Of a stretch of 64,000 nucleotides of DNA, positions 10,246 to 22,537 are shown piece by piece. This DNA is from Isoetes taiwanensis (Eukaryota; Streptophyta; Lycopodiopsida; Isoetales; Isoetaceae): contig JAJEKV010000092.1 in the NCBI GenBank assembly GCA_021234155.1, forward strand, positions 1,748,561 to 1,812,560, read 5' to 3'. How positions within the stretch are numbered: the stretch's first letter is position 1; each line of letters opens with the position of its first letter. The notes below the pieces were generated by a model. The model saw only the letters and a program-made list of their open reading frames with translations, was not told where the DNA came from and searched no databases. The translations under genes were made by a program, and so were the position numbers.

Positions 10246-11185
10246 ATGTGAGAAGGTTTTCATGCCTTGAATGTTTTAGACCTCTAGAGGTGGGATAACA
10301 TATGAGAACCTATTGATGGTTTTTGTTGTTTACTAGAGATTCTGCTTTGCCTGGAGGAGTCTGTTGGGGATATAAAGGCACAGGCAAAAGCATCTGCCAT
10401 TCGAAACCTTCAAAAAGGACCAGAAGAAAGTATTGCTAGAAGCAGTGCTGGGTTGTCCCAATTGTTATATGGTTGGTTGTGTACCATGTTATGAATGATT
10501 TGGAATGCAAATCATCTAGAACAGATCGTTCTGTGAAAAAGATGATGAGAATTTCTTCTCACAATTTACTGCAGTGGCTTTGTTTGTAGCCATTACGGAT
10601 CTTCCTGCTACTCCGTTAATAGTTGTGAAAAACCCTACTTTCGGCAGATTATAGCCGTATTCTTGCATTGTCTAACTGCTTTGAAATCTTCATCTGCCAT
10701 GTCCGTAGCTCATTGCAGATTGTTTATTCTTATATTAACCACGTCGTGTATTTGGTGCCATCATCTTCAATAATGAACTTGATATCCTAGAAATAAGATG
10801 GCAGGAATTAATGCCTTATGTGACATGCTTGGGTCTCATGAAATCTAATGATATCAAAGCTATTTTATGGTACAATTTTTGGTAGGAAACTTGAGAAAGG
10901 GGAAACCCCCTTCCTGGTGGAAATGTATCAAAGGCAGCAGACAAACCGTGTCCTTCAAGAAGCTGATAGGTAATCTATTGATAATGTCAAATGCTGACGA
11001 AATTCCAAGTGGGTATCAAATGATGGTTATCTTTCTATAATGCATCTTCGTTAAAAAAAGTTATATAGATCTAGACAAGCTTTGTTCCTAAATCTAGCAG
11101 GGATTCAACATATTTTATGCAAAGGAAGAGATTTATTTGGCATGCTCCCTGAAGCGTATGCATTTAGAGAACTTTTGAGTAAAAT

Positions 11186-13159
11186 TGGATCTTTCTCGGC
11201 TGTTCATTTACCATTGCAAACAAGTTTAGATTCTTAATGCCATAGAATTATAAGATTCTTATAGATCATCACGCACTTAATGCTCCCTTTGTCCATTTCA
11301 CCTTTCATATGTACAAGCTAATCGTGGTACTTAGTCTATATTTTCATATTTTCACATATTTCCTAAGTGATTGATTATACCGATTGATTCCATATCAGTT
11401 ATTAGTTTTGCAAGAATGCCAGAGTTCAGCATCAGGTGTTTCTCACTTAGGATTTACGAATGCATTTCTCACTTAGGATTTACGAATAATTTTATGCAAT
11501 TGCCCTTTAATGGTACATTTTTAACTCCTAGGTGTAACATATGCCCTTTAATGGTACATTTTTAACTCCCAAGCGTAACATATGCACTACAATTCCACAT
11601 TTATGTTAGGCACGTAGGTTTTCTGGAACCACATTAGATAGATGGAGGCACAACTTAACTATTTTGGCATCAATCTAGATGCACAAGATTACCAATCTAG
11701 GCACCTATGTTTTGTGTTGGAACCACATTAGATAGATGGAGGCACAAACTAATTTGGCATGATCCTAGAAAAAGTAACCTATCAAAAAAGGCCCTATGCA
11801 CGATTACACTAGCCTTCTCTACAAATGTATCCAAAAATTATGAGGGAGTCCTTATGTTGTACCCAACTACCCTTTATGATGTCTTTGTTGATAGTTGTAA
11901 ACTTTTTTAACTCTAGAAGGGTTAAGGGTATCGGGGTTGGGTTTATGGATTTGGGGGTCAAGGATTTATCATAACATGAAGCTTAGAGAACTGAGAGGAT
12001 GTAAATGCGACTCATAGATGGAACACACAATTATACATATCAACCACGTCATCAAACCACTACAACTTCCAAAGGTAGAAATAATTCCAAAGGGTTTTTA
12101 TTAAGGACAACTTTTTTAAGCATGGATAATACTAAAACCAATGCTAAGTTAAATTTGTCCATGCAAATCGAAAATTATTTATCTATTTTGATTAATATCA
12201 CGTGAACTTTCCAACACATGAATACCTTGCTCAATGGAGACACATACATCATTTTGGGTTTGCAACCCCCACTACAACTTAATATGACATCACACACAAT
12301 CATTACCTACACACATATTCCACCTCCCATTCCACACAACCAATATCTAATTGTCCCATTGCAATTGTGTTTATAGATTGGATCTATGTTCTTCGATAAA
12401 ACTTTAAAGTCTTACAAATGAGCCTAAAGCTTATGCATCCATTATGTCTATCCATTCTATCCGCACTATGCATTCTATGATTCCTAACCATTCTACGGGC
12501 CTAAAGCTGACAAACAAGATTACATGTACACCTTTTTATTCGACTGCATCTATCGATTTCCACATTCACGGCTAATGTCCGGCATCACCGGGCACACGTT
12601 TCTAGTCAAAAGGATTTTTCTAGATGCATGATTCTATGAGTAAAGCCTCATTGGAAGGGCTTTGTGAAAGGCTACATTCTTGATAACAAGCAATGTTTAA
12701 TTAGCTATCTAGAACTGCTTATGATTGACCTCAGATGTTCTATAAGATGGGACATGGGCGCCACAAGTGGCTGTCAGGGGAGGGTATCAAAATATGGAAG
12801 GCAGATGCAGTGGGTGCACCTGTGAATCATCGACCGAAGGTTATACCTCATAAGAAAGCTCTTAAGGACATAGGTGCTTTGAGAAGCACCCATGGTCTAA
12901 TGCATACATGAATGAGGTCATCGACTACTTTGTGTGCTTAGAGAGATGGATGCTGATTCATTTGAAATGTATGATTTCTTTCCTCACATCCAGCCAGATG
13001 CTTTGGTTGAATGAGAGGTAGTGATCCAGTAAGTAAGTAATCTTCGACCAGCATCTGTAAGCCCATTGCCTCAGAAACCCAAGAGTCTTGTTCAGACTTT
13101 GATCCAGATCAAGATATTAAGAAAGGTATATTCATGCTTGGTGGGAGCTTGCCAATAGA
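11186..13159. other. No gene recognised; short duplications
   Basis: No supported gene. Short local duplications occur: TTTCTCACTTAGGATTTACG twice at about 11436-11486, CCCTTTAATGGTACATTTTT twice at about 11502-11570, and a GGAACCACATTAGATAGATGG pair near 11626 and 11718. Coding-like residues near 12800-12880 could not be assigned. Confidence 0.4.
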
Positions 13160-14060
13160 AAGGTTGTATCTAATCAAGAGGTGATGGCCTACCCCTAATA
13201 ATCGGCCTCGATACTAACCAGTAAAAACCATTGACACTACATGGATGGTTGAATGGATGTCTTCAACTGTTTTGATCCCTAAGAGACATGCTAGAGAGAC
13301 GTTGCGGACCCCCATTGCCACAGCATAAGCCAGGTGCGGGAGCCGAGCATCGCCCATATTAACCACTTTCTGAAAATAGACGATGTGTCTATCAAGGGCT
13401 GCTCGCTGAAGTGGCAAGAATCCAGTTTCCTGCAGCAGAATCTGATAGGGAACTGAAGGTTTCACCCCAAGTGCCCGTGCCAAAAATGCCTTCTGCACCT
13501 GCTCCAAGTCATTCCAGGTCGCCAAAGAGACGACCGGGCCCCAAACCTCGACTTCGTACAGAAGGACAGGCTCGACCAGTGCCCGAAACAGATGTGACTG
13601 ATGGCCCCAATCATAGAGCTCTGCCTGGTGACTGTTGTTCTGCATGGCATAAAGCGCTTTCCAGCTTGCTGTCACCCACAAGCGGATGGACGCCTCCCAA
13701 CAGAGCGAGGAGGGGAACTCCACCCCTAGGTACTTGTAGGTGGGCGTGACCTCCACAGGCTGTCCCCGATATGTGAGTGCAGGAGACATGGGGTGGCGTG
13801 AAGAGGATATGAGAACCACCCTGGTCACATGTCTGTAGCCTGACAGAATATGTCTAGGGCATCCAGATGAGACTGCATAGCTTCTGGGGTGTGGGCCAGA
13901 AGGTCAACATCATCCGCATAAATGAGCTGGCGGATGACCTGGTGCCAAAAGCTGTATGCCATCCCCCCCATGCTCAGTAAGCCAGGGCTCTAACTGATCA
14001 ATGTAGAGGCCAAAAAGTGTTGGTGAGAGGGGGCTCTGTGAAGGCAAGATCTTTATATAA
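13160..14060 (-). mobile_element. LINE ORF2 fragment (reverse transcriptase, 3' part)
   Basis: On the minus strand, from about 14040: PLSPTLFGLYIDQLEPWL (RT motif before the catalytic box), then in a shifted frame YADDVDLLAHTPEAM with the YADD catalytic box, then 13828-13214 with TYKYLGVEF, LLYEVEVWGP and PYQILLQETGFLPLQ. All have close counterparts in the two longer LINEs here. Frame breaks separate the blocks. Endonuclease, ORF1 and the terminal CCHC motif are missing. Confidence 0.85.
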
Positions 14061-14325
14061 TAAAATTGGGCCCAACAACGATTTTGGGATACAATCAACA
14101 TTTTTCTGAAGCGGACAGGAATATTGAGGTTCTTCGGATAATAAAATTGGGCCTAACAGTGATTTTAGGCTTCAATCAGCATTTTTCTGAAGCGGGTTCT
14201 TATTAAACAAGAAAATATTGAGGTTCTTCAAATAATAAATGGGCCCAACAACGATTTTGGGCTTCAATCAGCATTTTTCTGAAGCGGGTTTTTAATAAAC
14301 AGGAAAATATTGAGGTTTTTGGCTT
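14055..14325. repeat. About 90-bp tandem repeat, three copies
   Basis: Three copies of a unit containing AATTGGGCCCAACAACG, TCAGCATTTTTCTGAAGCGG and AAATATTGAGGTTCTT. It directly abuts the 5' side of the minus-strand LINE fragment. Confidence 0.85.
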
Positions 14326-14945
14326 CGAGCTCCAGCTCTAGCTATTAGTTTCGAGATTGTTACAGATTTTATTTTTCTATGTTCTTGAAAGAAATAACAT
14401 TTCAAGAGATGTTTATGTAGAACCCAAATCTTAAATCTCAAAGCTGAGGATAAGCAGATAATTTCAAGGTCGAATCTCAAAGCTGAGCATAAAATGTCAT
14501 TGCTACAAACATGTCTTCTTCACACAACATGGCTTCTACATCGAGCTTCTACTTTGCCATAGCCATGCCTCAATTTTCGGAATAGCCATGCCTCAGATTG
14601 AAAACCTAGCTTCTCCAATGAAACATGGCTTCTTGAACGAAATATGTAAATAGGGTTCTTTCAACGAAATCTACAAATAAGAGGCTTTTCAACGAGCCCG
14701 TGCCTCAAATCCGAAACCCCGACGCTCAAAACGGCTGAGCCTCAAAGCCTCAAAATGGCTGGATGCAAAGAAATTCAATGCTGTGCAGGCTTGTTCAACT
14801 TTAGGGATATGCGGTCACCGTAAGCAAGGAATCCCGAAAATTTCGATCCCAGAAAAACTTTAGGAAAAATTCGACCATTTTTTGTTTTTGTCTGACCATT
14901 TTTTATTTTTGCCCTTAACCAGCTTGGTTAGGCACCGAGAGATTA
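14326..14945. other. No gene recognised
   Basis: AT-rich with degenerate internal repetition of ATGGCTTCT and CCATGCCTCA motifs at about 14520-14660. Nothing else seen. Confidence 0.4.
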
Positions 14946-14960
14946 TTATCTCTCATTTAC

Positions 14961-15008
14961 TCTCATGCTATACGGTATAAAAATTGTCTCTCGCCGTATA
15001 GCATGAGA
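14961..15008. other. 15-bp perfect inverted repeat (hairpin)
   Basis: TCTCATGCTATACGG (14961-14975) and its exact complement (14994-15008) flank an 18-nt loop. It lies just before a CT microsatellite. A different hairpin occupies the equivalent position before the CT array at 34.2 kb. Confidence 0.8.
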
Positions 15009-15039
15009 GATAGAAAAATTTGGAGCATGTGGCTGACGC

Positions 15040-15341
<302 letters not shown>

Positions 15342-15533
15342 ACGCTGGGTGCTAGGGTTTCTGCTGTGGAACTTCAGCAAGCCATAGCTCTCACATACAG
15401 TGTCAGATTGCAACGAGGTTGGGCTCGTTCGAAAGCTTATTCCGAGCTCTTTCCAACGGTGTATAACATCAATACTTTTGAATAAGTTTGACAGTCTGTA
15501 ATTGGCATTTTCCGGGACTGTTGATGGTTGGAA

Positions 15534-16690
15534 ATGGCGACCAAGACTAGGGCAAAGAAGGGAGATGGGGTTGGGTCTTCTGTGGCTCCTGTAATAGTGA
15601 ACAGGGATGCGTCCAAGGATGTTAATGTTACCAATGCAAAGAAAGCTTTAAAAAAACCTGTTTTAGCCATGTCCACATCACGGGCCGAGAATGATTGAAC
15701 TTCGGATGCGGTTCCAAACTGGTGGGACTATCTTGATTTCGATGGAGGTGTGGTGCAGGATGTTGTATAGCAGGTTGGGCAGCAGCAATATCTGGATTTC
15801 GCAGCCCCTAAACAGGGGATTTTGGCAGCCCCTAAGCAGGGTATGGTGGCAGCCCCTAAACAGGGGATTCGGCTTGGCTCTGTTTCTACAGCAGCCCATG
15901 ATCTTGATCTAAAAGCGGTGGGTATTATGGGCGGCCTGGATCCTTCTTCCATAGCTACCTATCAAGCTATGTTCATGGGAAATCTGAAACAAGAGTTATT
16001 GGAAGCTATGCGAGGGACAATACAAGCTGCCATCAAATTTGCAGTAGATTCGATCATCCAAGATCTCAAGAAGTCTTTCTTGGAGCAAATGAATGCAGAA
16101 TTGAAGGCTTTCAAGAGTCAAATGAGGTCTGAATTTTCTGATTTTAAGGGGCAGATTCAAAATGAAATGGCACAGGTGCATGATGATGATGATTCCAGCA
16201 CTGACGGAGAAGACGATGATAGTACAGATCAATTGCAGCAGCAGCTATCTTCGTTAATGGCAGCCCAAGAACAACACAATCAAACACTTGCAGCTTTCAT
16301 GGAGGAACAAGATAAGCGCAATCGAGCTCTAAATGTCCGTTTGGTGGGTCTTCCAGAAGAACCAAAGGAGAATACCGCATCCAAGGTGAGCGCTTTCTTT
16401 TTACGAAAAGATGCAATGTGAGGATTGTAGAATTTTGGAGGCATTTGAGTTGGTAAGCCCTTTGGAAATGCACGGCATATTGTGGTCAAATTTGCAAATA
16501 GAGAGTCTAAGATGGAAATATTGAGGAAAAAGGCAATGTTAAAAGGAGAGGGAGTCTGGGTGAATGAAGATATGACAAAAGATCAATATGAAGAACATAA
16601 AAAGGAACTTTTGAAATTCAAGGAAGCAAAAAAGAATGGTCAAGAAGGTTGTTTGGAGGAAGGGACGAGTAGTGGTGGATGGTGCTGCTA
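15534..16690 (+). pseudogene. LINE ORF1 (RNA-binding protein), broken
   Basis: Starts MATKTRAKKGDGVG. It has a stop at about 15696-15698 and another near 15770, then continues in the same frame through three AAPKQG repeats and a helical, coiled-coil-like, acidic middle. It reaches RALNVRLVGLPEEPKENTAS, the start of an L1 ORF1p-type RRM. After a frameshift near 16420 the C-terminal piece (16482-16690) reads VVKFANRESKMEILRKKAML then NEDMTKDQYEEHKKELL, as in the ORF1p C-terminal domain. It would bind LINE RNA. Confidence 0.75.
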
Positions 16691-16725
16691 CTGAGAGCAT
16701 AGCATAGGAATTTGCCACCGCCAGG

Positions 16726-19700
16726 GTGATGTGTTGGAATATTAATACTCTGACACAGGAAAAGATAACTACTATGAGTAGTATACTTGCAAATATAGAT
16801 ATTGTTTTCTTTCTTGAGACAGGTGAGCATGAGGAATGCAGTGCACCTGAAATTAATGGTTTTAAGATGATGCATTACGTTTGGTCCCCAAAAGGATGGA
16901 GATACAAGAGTTACGGTGGCATTGCATGCTTTGTTAGGCATGAATTTGTGCATTTAGTTCTGAGTTCTTTTTCCAAAAGCAACTCTGCGGTGCATTTGGA
17001 TTAGTGTGCAGGGCAATTTGGCAACGTATATATTCTTTGGATGTTATTATCCACCGCGAGGGTCTCGTTATATAATTCAGTGAAGTAGATAGAGATGATC
17101 CTTTTTGAGTTGGAGCGGGATGTTGTTTTCTTTTTGTGATCTGAGGGGAGGTTTTATTGATGGGAGATTTCAATGGACGAACTTCACGGAGGCGAGCTGC
17201 CATGGTAAGTATGGAGGGGGGGAGCAGTGGGTAGAAATGCTAGATGACACGAATTGGCGGAAATTGGTTGGAGCAGGAAATCGAGATGACAAAATTCGGT
17301 GGCCTTCCCGAGGGGAATTATGTTCTAACATTTTGTAGCGGGTTAAACCTGGTTATTTATAATGGCATTGACAGGTTTCCAAAATCAGGAGCACTTACAT
17401 GCAGAGGGGCAAGTGTGGTGGATTATGTCTTAGCTAAGCCCTCTTTTATTCAACAAGTTGTAAATTTTGCTATTGGGAAAGATAATATTGAATCAGATCA
17501 TGAGCCTCTTTTTCTTGACCTTTGCATTGCTGGTTTGCCTAAGCATAAGGTTGTGTCACAAGCACTCCTTAAACCTATTATGAGGTATGATAAATCTGAT
17601 ATGTACAAAACTTGTTGTGAGAAAAATGCCTCTACTATCACATGGCCAACTAATGCGACAGAACTCAGTCATGCCCTTACTCAGATGGTTCTTGAATCTG
17701 CTAATACATGTTTTGTGTCGCACAGGTAGAGAATGGGGCTGCCTTGCAATGGTTGGTTTGACTATGAATGCAGGATGCAAAGAAGACAATTTAAATAAGC
17801 AAAGGGGATCACGAAGGCCTTGGCAAGAAGGGAGTACATCAGAATGGTTAAGAGGAAGAAAGCGGGCTTATTTGCGTAAGAAACATGAGCGGATGGTCAC
17901 GAGAATTATGGGCATATCCAGAAGAAGTTTTGGAATAGATTGAAACCTTCCCAAAACCGAAAAGTACAATGGTAGAGGTTGGTGCTTTGATGAATCATAT
18001 TAAACATCTCTATCATGTGTCAGGTGTGGACACAAAAATGGATGGGGCATATGAGGAGGGCTTGTGTTTCTCTTTGGAGGACGTGCAGGATGGGCTCCAA
18101 AGATTATCCAATGGTAAGGCAGCAGATTCCGAAGGGCTTATGGCTGAAATGTTTAAATGGGCAGGTGATAGTGTGGTAGAAGTCTTGGTAAAGTTGTGCA
18201 ATGCTGTCTTGTTTGAAGGCTTCCCACGCACATGGCAAGTGAATAGGGTGGTCCCTCTTCATAAGGCAGGTGATGAGTCTGATCCAAATAACTACCGTAT
18301 GATTATGATATGTAGTTTTTATGCCAAGCTTTTTGCTAACATGCTGAACGCTAAAATAAGCACATGGTCTGAGGTTCATAATGTAAGAGCAACAGGGCAA
18401 ACTGGTTTTAGGGCGAGGAGGTCTACAACAGATCATTTGGTTACCATGAGAGCCATGATGGATTCAGTGGTTGGTAAGAAGAAACCTTTATATGCATTGT
18501 TTGTTGATTTCTCTAAAGCTTTTGATATGGTTGGAAGAGGACATTTGTGGGATAGAATGTCAGCTCTTGGTGTGCCTGTTGAGTATACGTATGCAGTGGC
18601 CAAACTTTATGATAAAGTATTGGTTCAGTTTTCTTTCCCATACACCAGTGATGAGTATGTTGAAAGCAATATGGGGGTTAAGCAGGGCTGCCCACTATCG
18701 CCCACACTTTTTGGTTTGTTCATAGACCAACTGGAGGATTGGATCTGTCAAAATGGTAGTGATGGAACGCCTCTATATGGGTATGTTCTTCTACTATTGT
18801 TGTATGCCAATGATGTTCTATTATCTAGGAGTGTAGCGGGTCTACAAAGCACTTGGATGCTCTTGAGGGATTTTGTGACACGAAAAGCATGCGGGTCAAC
18901 ATGGCTAAAACCAAGGTTGTAGTGTTTGGAGCTACCAAGGTAGATCATGTAAAGGTATTTTACAAAGGAGAGCCTGTTGACATTGTGGATAGTTATAAGT
19001 ATCTTGGTCTAATTGTAGACAAAAGTCCCAACTGGAATATAGCGGCTGAGCAAAAAGTGGATGGTGGGCTTAAGGCTCTCTATGCCATGCAACGCAGGTG
19101 TAGGAAATCAGATATATGGGATTTCAGCATGAAGAAGCAGTTATATATTGCTTTGGTGTAATCAGTGGTGCTATATGGATGTGAGGTATGGGGGCCAGGT
19201 TTGGCGTTGGATAGATGGAAGAAAATTGAAAAAATACAGAAAAGATTCTTTCGTGCTGAGCTTGGAACTAAGATGCAAACACCATATGATATGCTGTTAG
19301 TGGAATGTGGGATGCTCTCTTTGGAAGCGGAAGCACTTTGTAAGACTCTCCATTATGTGCATAAGGTGCTCTATGTCATGTCGAATGATAGTTTGCCAAG
19401 GTTGGCATTGGAGGAGACACACACGAAAGGATGGTTTGCAGACATAGAGGGGTGGCTAGCCAGATGGGGGATGCATATGGATGATTTGGAAAATTGTAAG
19501 GATAATATACGAGGTTGGGTTGTGGATAATGTAACCCGTGTGTGCTGGAGAGAAGGTGCGGTGAAGAAGGAGTTCTACAGGGTCCATATCAATCCCATGC
19601 TACAAGGGGCCAGTTACTTACACGAACACATTTCTGTTAAACAGAGACAGGCTATATGTAAGGTGAGGTTAAGCTCACACAGGCTTGGGGTGGAGTTGGG

Positions 19701-20019
19701 GAGATGGAGTGATATTCCACATGAGCTTAGGTCGTGCAAGTTGTGTGACTGTAGGACTCTTGAGGATGAGGCACATGTGCTACTTCACTGTTCATCATAT
19801 GCCACATTGCGCGATAAACATGGCATGAAAGCTTATACACTTGCTGAATTTTTTAACCACCCTGGGGGTGTGATTGGGGCGTATATACTTGCTGTTTTGG
19901 ACCATAGAGAAAGATGTTTGAAAGCAATGGATGTAAAAGAGGAGGACGAGGAAGAGATTGAGGGGGTTAATGCATTATTATCCGATGATGCATTAGATGA
20001 ACTTTTCTATAATTACTAA
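16726..20019 (+). pseudogene. LINE ORF2 (endonuclease and reverse transcriptase), broken
   Basis: AP-like endonuclease motifs occur in order across frameshifts: CWNINTL, FLETGEHE, MGDFNGRTS (about 17160) and ESDHEPLFLDL. The reverse transcriptase (17969-18922) has VVPLHKAGDESDPNNYR, FVDFSKAFDMV and GVKQGCPLSPTLFGLFIDQL. The catalytic box reads YAND instead of YADD, losing a metal-binding Asp. After another shift come YKYLGLIVD, a TAA at about 19159-19161, and the C-terminal part (19165-20019) with a terminal CKLCDCRTLEDEAHVLLHC zinc motif and an acidic tail. At least five disruptions make it inactive. Confidence 0.9.
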
Positions 20020-20085
20020 TGTCTTGGTTTTGACGCGTCTCATAGGCTGGCGGTCTCACAGACGTAATAATTCAATTCCATTTCA

Positions 20086-20140
20086 TCTCTCCCTCCCTCC
20101 CTCCCTCCCTCCCTCCCTCCCTCCCTCCCTCCCTCCCTCC
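20086..20140 (+). repeat. (TCCC)n LINE tail
   Basis: About 13 tandem TCCC units directly after the LINE 3' UTR. They take the place of a poly(A) tail. Confidence 0.85.
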
Positions 20141-21084
20141 AAGGCCCCCAAAAATTAACTTTCATCAATAATCACTATGGAAACCACTATAAACGTGGCT
20201 TTTTATACAAACTTTTGATAATGTCAACAAAAACCATATGCCTTCTATGCTTATATAAAATCAATATTAATTTGATCATAGTTCTTATACTAATTTTATA
20301 TGCTACACTAGTTTCTTGAAATTATTACTAATTTAGGGGATGGTTTTTAAGCATACATTATAAATAGCATAATTTGGGATGATTTCACATACTAATTGTT
20401 ATTATCATATGAGTTTATTTAACACAGTTTTAATGCTCTCAAGCTTTCTTAGTTGGTTCAAAAACCATGTTCGATTTTGCAAGTGTGTTATGGTTTTTGC
20501 ACATGGTTATTTACCATTTCTGTTAACAATAGCCTATTACACTGGTGTATGTTATTGCATTTATTATGTACTTATTTCAACCCTTAAAATCGCTGCTAAT
20601 TTTGTGCATAGTTGTTTGTGCAACTAGTAAAGGCAAAGCTAAGATCAACGGTATGTTATGAAGCTATATCATATCTAGATTATTCATAAAAAAACAAAGA
20701 GGACTTTTAACACTATGATGTTCAAATGCTAAATAGAATGCTGAGGAGATACATTCAACTTGCTCAATATATTAGTGCCAATATATCTAAATATAGATAT
20801 ATCTAGCATATATTCTTTGTGTGGCAAGGTCCTAGAAACATACATATTAAGTGAAGTGGTGTTATCATTGAGATTTATAAATTTATTGAGTACAAATTGA
20901 TTCCCTACTAGGGGTAGAAAATTTTGAACTTGAAAACTAAATGCTCTAAAACTAGATAATTATCGAGAGCACGACGAAACTAAAGAATACAAGACGCACG
21001 CCCTCGCCATTTTGGCCATGGCCATATTGCCCTTGAATTTTATTCCCATAACGCCCGAGGGCCAGGGCATTATCTACCCCTTAT
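20141..21084. other. No gene recognised
   Basis: AT-rich non-coding sequence; the frame at 20379-20627 has no recognised domain. Confidence 0.4.
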
Positions 21085-21093
21085 TTTTTTTTA

Positions 21094-22299
21094 GGGAAAG
21101 TTACTGAAATGCCCTTGCGAAATGGGTAAATTACGCAATTGCCCCTATCAAATCCGAAATCCCCAAAATACCCTTCGGACAGGCAACTCGATTGCCAGGG
21201 CGACCTAAGAAGAGGAGAATAAGATCGTCTACTGAGGATGATAAGAAGGCAGTAAAATGTTCAAGATGCAAAAGTGTCGGTCACAACCGCAGAACTTGCA
21301 GGAGTGCGAATTGAAATTGCAGGTATTTTATTTGCGAGGTGAAGTGTTTTGTGACTTCTTTTTTAATTATGAGATTGATTTCTTACTATTACATAATGCA
21401 CAGGAATACTGGAGCAGTTTCTAGCTTCTTTGTAGTGAATGTTTGGAGCAGAACACTTAGAATTCTTGACCTCGAGATGCAGTGGCAAGGCACTACAGAT
21501 TTATGTAAGGGCAAGATAGATAAGGTTTGAAGGGATGCATCACATGGTTGTAAGAAGAAGAAAGATAAGGCTTGAAGGGATGAATATCATGTTGCAGAGC
21601 TAAAAGGGAAGATATGGCGGCATTTATCTCTATTCAAATTTGTACATTGTTCGCATGTTTTTGTTCTGCTCTAGTCTGTGGATTCTTTCAGTTTTGTTGT
21701 CACCCTCTTGTACTAGTTTATGTGCTGTGTTGAGGTAGTTAGCATTAACTACTGTATTTTTCTTATAAGAGCATCAAAAAGAACTCCATTCTTGAAAGGA
21801 CATTGTTTCAGTTTTGTACATTGTTCGCATGTTTTTGTTCTGCTCTAGTTTGTGGATTGTTTCAATTTTGTTGTCACCCTGTATGTGCTGTGTTGTATCT
21901 AGAGTATAAATTGAAGCTGGTACAACGTTAGGGTATGGTTATTTTCTTGTTTGCGCTTGTTCTCCTCTGGTTTCAATGGAAAACCTAGCAAGCAGAGAAC
22001 AACAACATTTCTTAACACGAGAATCATTATTGTCTTTGGTATTTCAAAAGTATACCTCAACAATCGGTTATCCTCTTTGGTATCTAAGGATGAAGATTAC
22101 CAGCATCGGACTGCAGATTATTCTTGATGAGTATATGATAACATGGCTAGCTTTGGTTGATAATAGCTGTGGCAGATTGCCGTGAAAGCCTTAAACCTGT
22201 TGCCCATTGCCTGCCCGAAGGGCATTTTGGGAATTTCGGGTTTCATAGGGGCAATTGCGTAATTTACCTATTTCGCAAGGGCATTTCAGTAACTTTCCC
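21094..22299 (+). mobile_element. Mutator-like element (MULE), internally deleted
   Basis: Terminal inverted repeats of about 94 bp (21094-21187 and 22206-22299) start GGGAAAGTTACTGAAATGCC and differ at only a few positions. They are flanked by a 9-bp direct repeat TTTTTTTTA (21085-21093 and 22300-22308), the target duplication length of Mutator elements, although a T-run makes it less diagnostic. The interior keeps only the end of a MURA-type transposase plus non-coding sequence, so it is non-autonomous. The interior also holds a duplicated block containing GTTCGCATGTTTTTGTTCTG (about 21650 and 21820). Confidence 0.85.
21189..21314 (+). pseudogene. MURA transposase C-terminal zinc knuckle
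   Basis: Encodes RLPGRPKKRRIRSS then KCSRCKSVGHNRRTC and a stop: the basic GRPKKKR block and CX2CX4HX4C knuckle at the end of plant MULE transposases. The DDE domain and SWIM finger are gone; the fragment begins right after the left inverted repeat. Confidence 0.8.
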
Positions 22300-22372
22300 T
22301 TTTTTTTATCGGAATTCTCACGAGATGTCAATTTGATTAGGGTTTTTTTTTAGGGTTCAGTTTTGTCTAGTT

Positions 22373-22537
22373 ATGGAGGGCGGCGCTAACAGGGCGGCCG
22401 CTGCTGCTCCTCCGTCCAAGATGAGCTTAGAGCCTCTGCATCTCTCTGTGCTTTTCAATACTTCTACCATGGCGGGCGGCTTGCAACTTGAACTTGCAGC
22501 AACAGGGGATGGCGATAGCGATCTAAACCGGCAATAG
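22373..22537 (+). CDS. Small ORF or first exon of an unidentified gene, 54 codons
   Basis: ATG at 22373 follows a leader with two TAGGGTT (telobox-like) motifs. The frame is GC-rich and Ala-rich: MEGGANRAAAAAPPSKM, then SLEPLHLSVLFNTSTMAGG, ending LNRQ and TAG. Its composition differs from the AT-rich surroundings, as expected of a plant first exon. Later exons were not found. No family recognised. Confidence 0.35.
   Translation: MEGGANRAAAAAPPSKMSLEPLHLSVLFNTSTMAGGLQLELAATGDGDSDLNRQ

Larger units (their letters stand above)
8941..11185 (+). other. Possible multi-exon host gene, family unknown
   Basis: Several short coding-like blocks are bounded by splice-like signals on the plus strand: about 8950-8994 (SVTRFEAFDQWQEHKRR), about 10336-10410 (LEESVGDIKAQAKASAIRNL), 10886-10969 (KLEKGETPFLVEMYQRQQ and following, with AG before and GTAATC after) and about 11100-11185 (IQHILCKGRDLFGMLPEAY). 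Long AT-rich introns would separate them. The last two blocks do not join in a common frame at the simplest splice sites, so this may be a pseudogene or the exon edges may be wrong. No start codon was placed and no family was recognised. Confidence 0.3.
15534..20140 (+). mobile_element. LINE (L1-like non-LTR retrotransposon), decayed
   Basis: Two-ORF element. ORF1 begins at ATG 15534; ORF2 runs from about 16726 to 20019; the 3' end is a (TCCC)n tail at about 20086-20140. Multiple stops and frameshifts show it is inactive. It belongs to the same broad family as the LINE at 40.2-44.4 kb. Its 5' border is uncertain. Confidence 0.9.

Noticed and set aside
13411-13749. Plus-strand 112-codon frame
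   Set aside because: Antisense of the LINE reverse transcriptase fragment.
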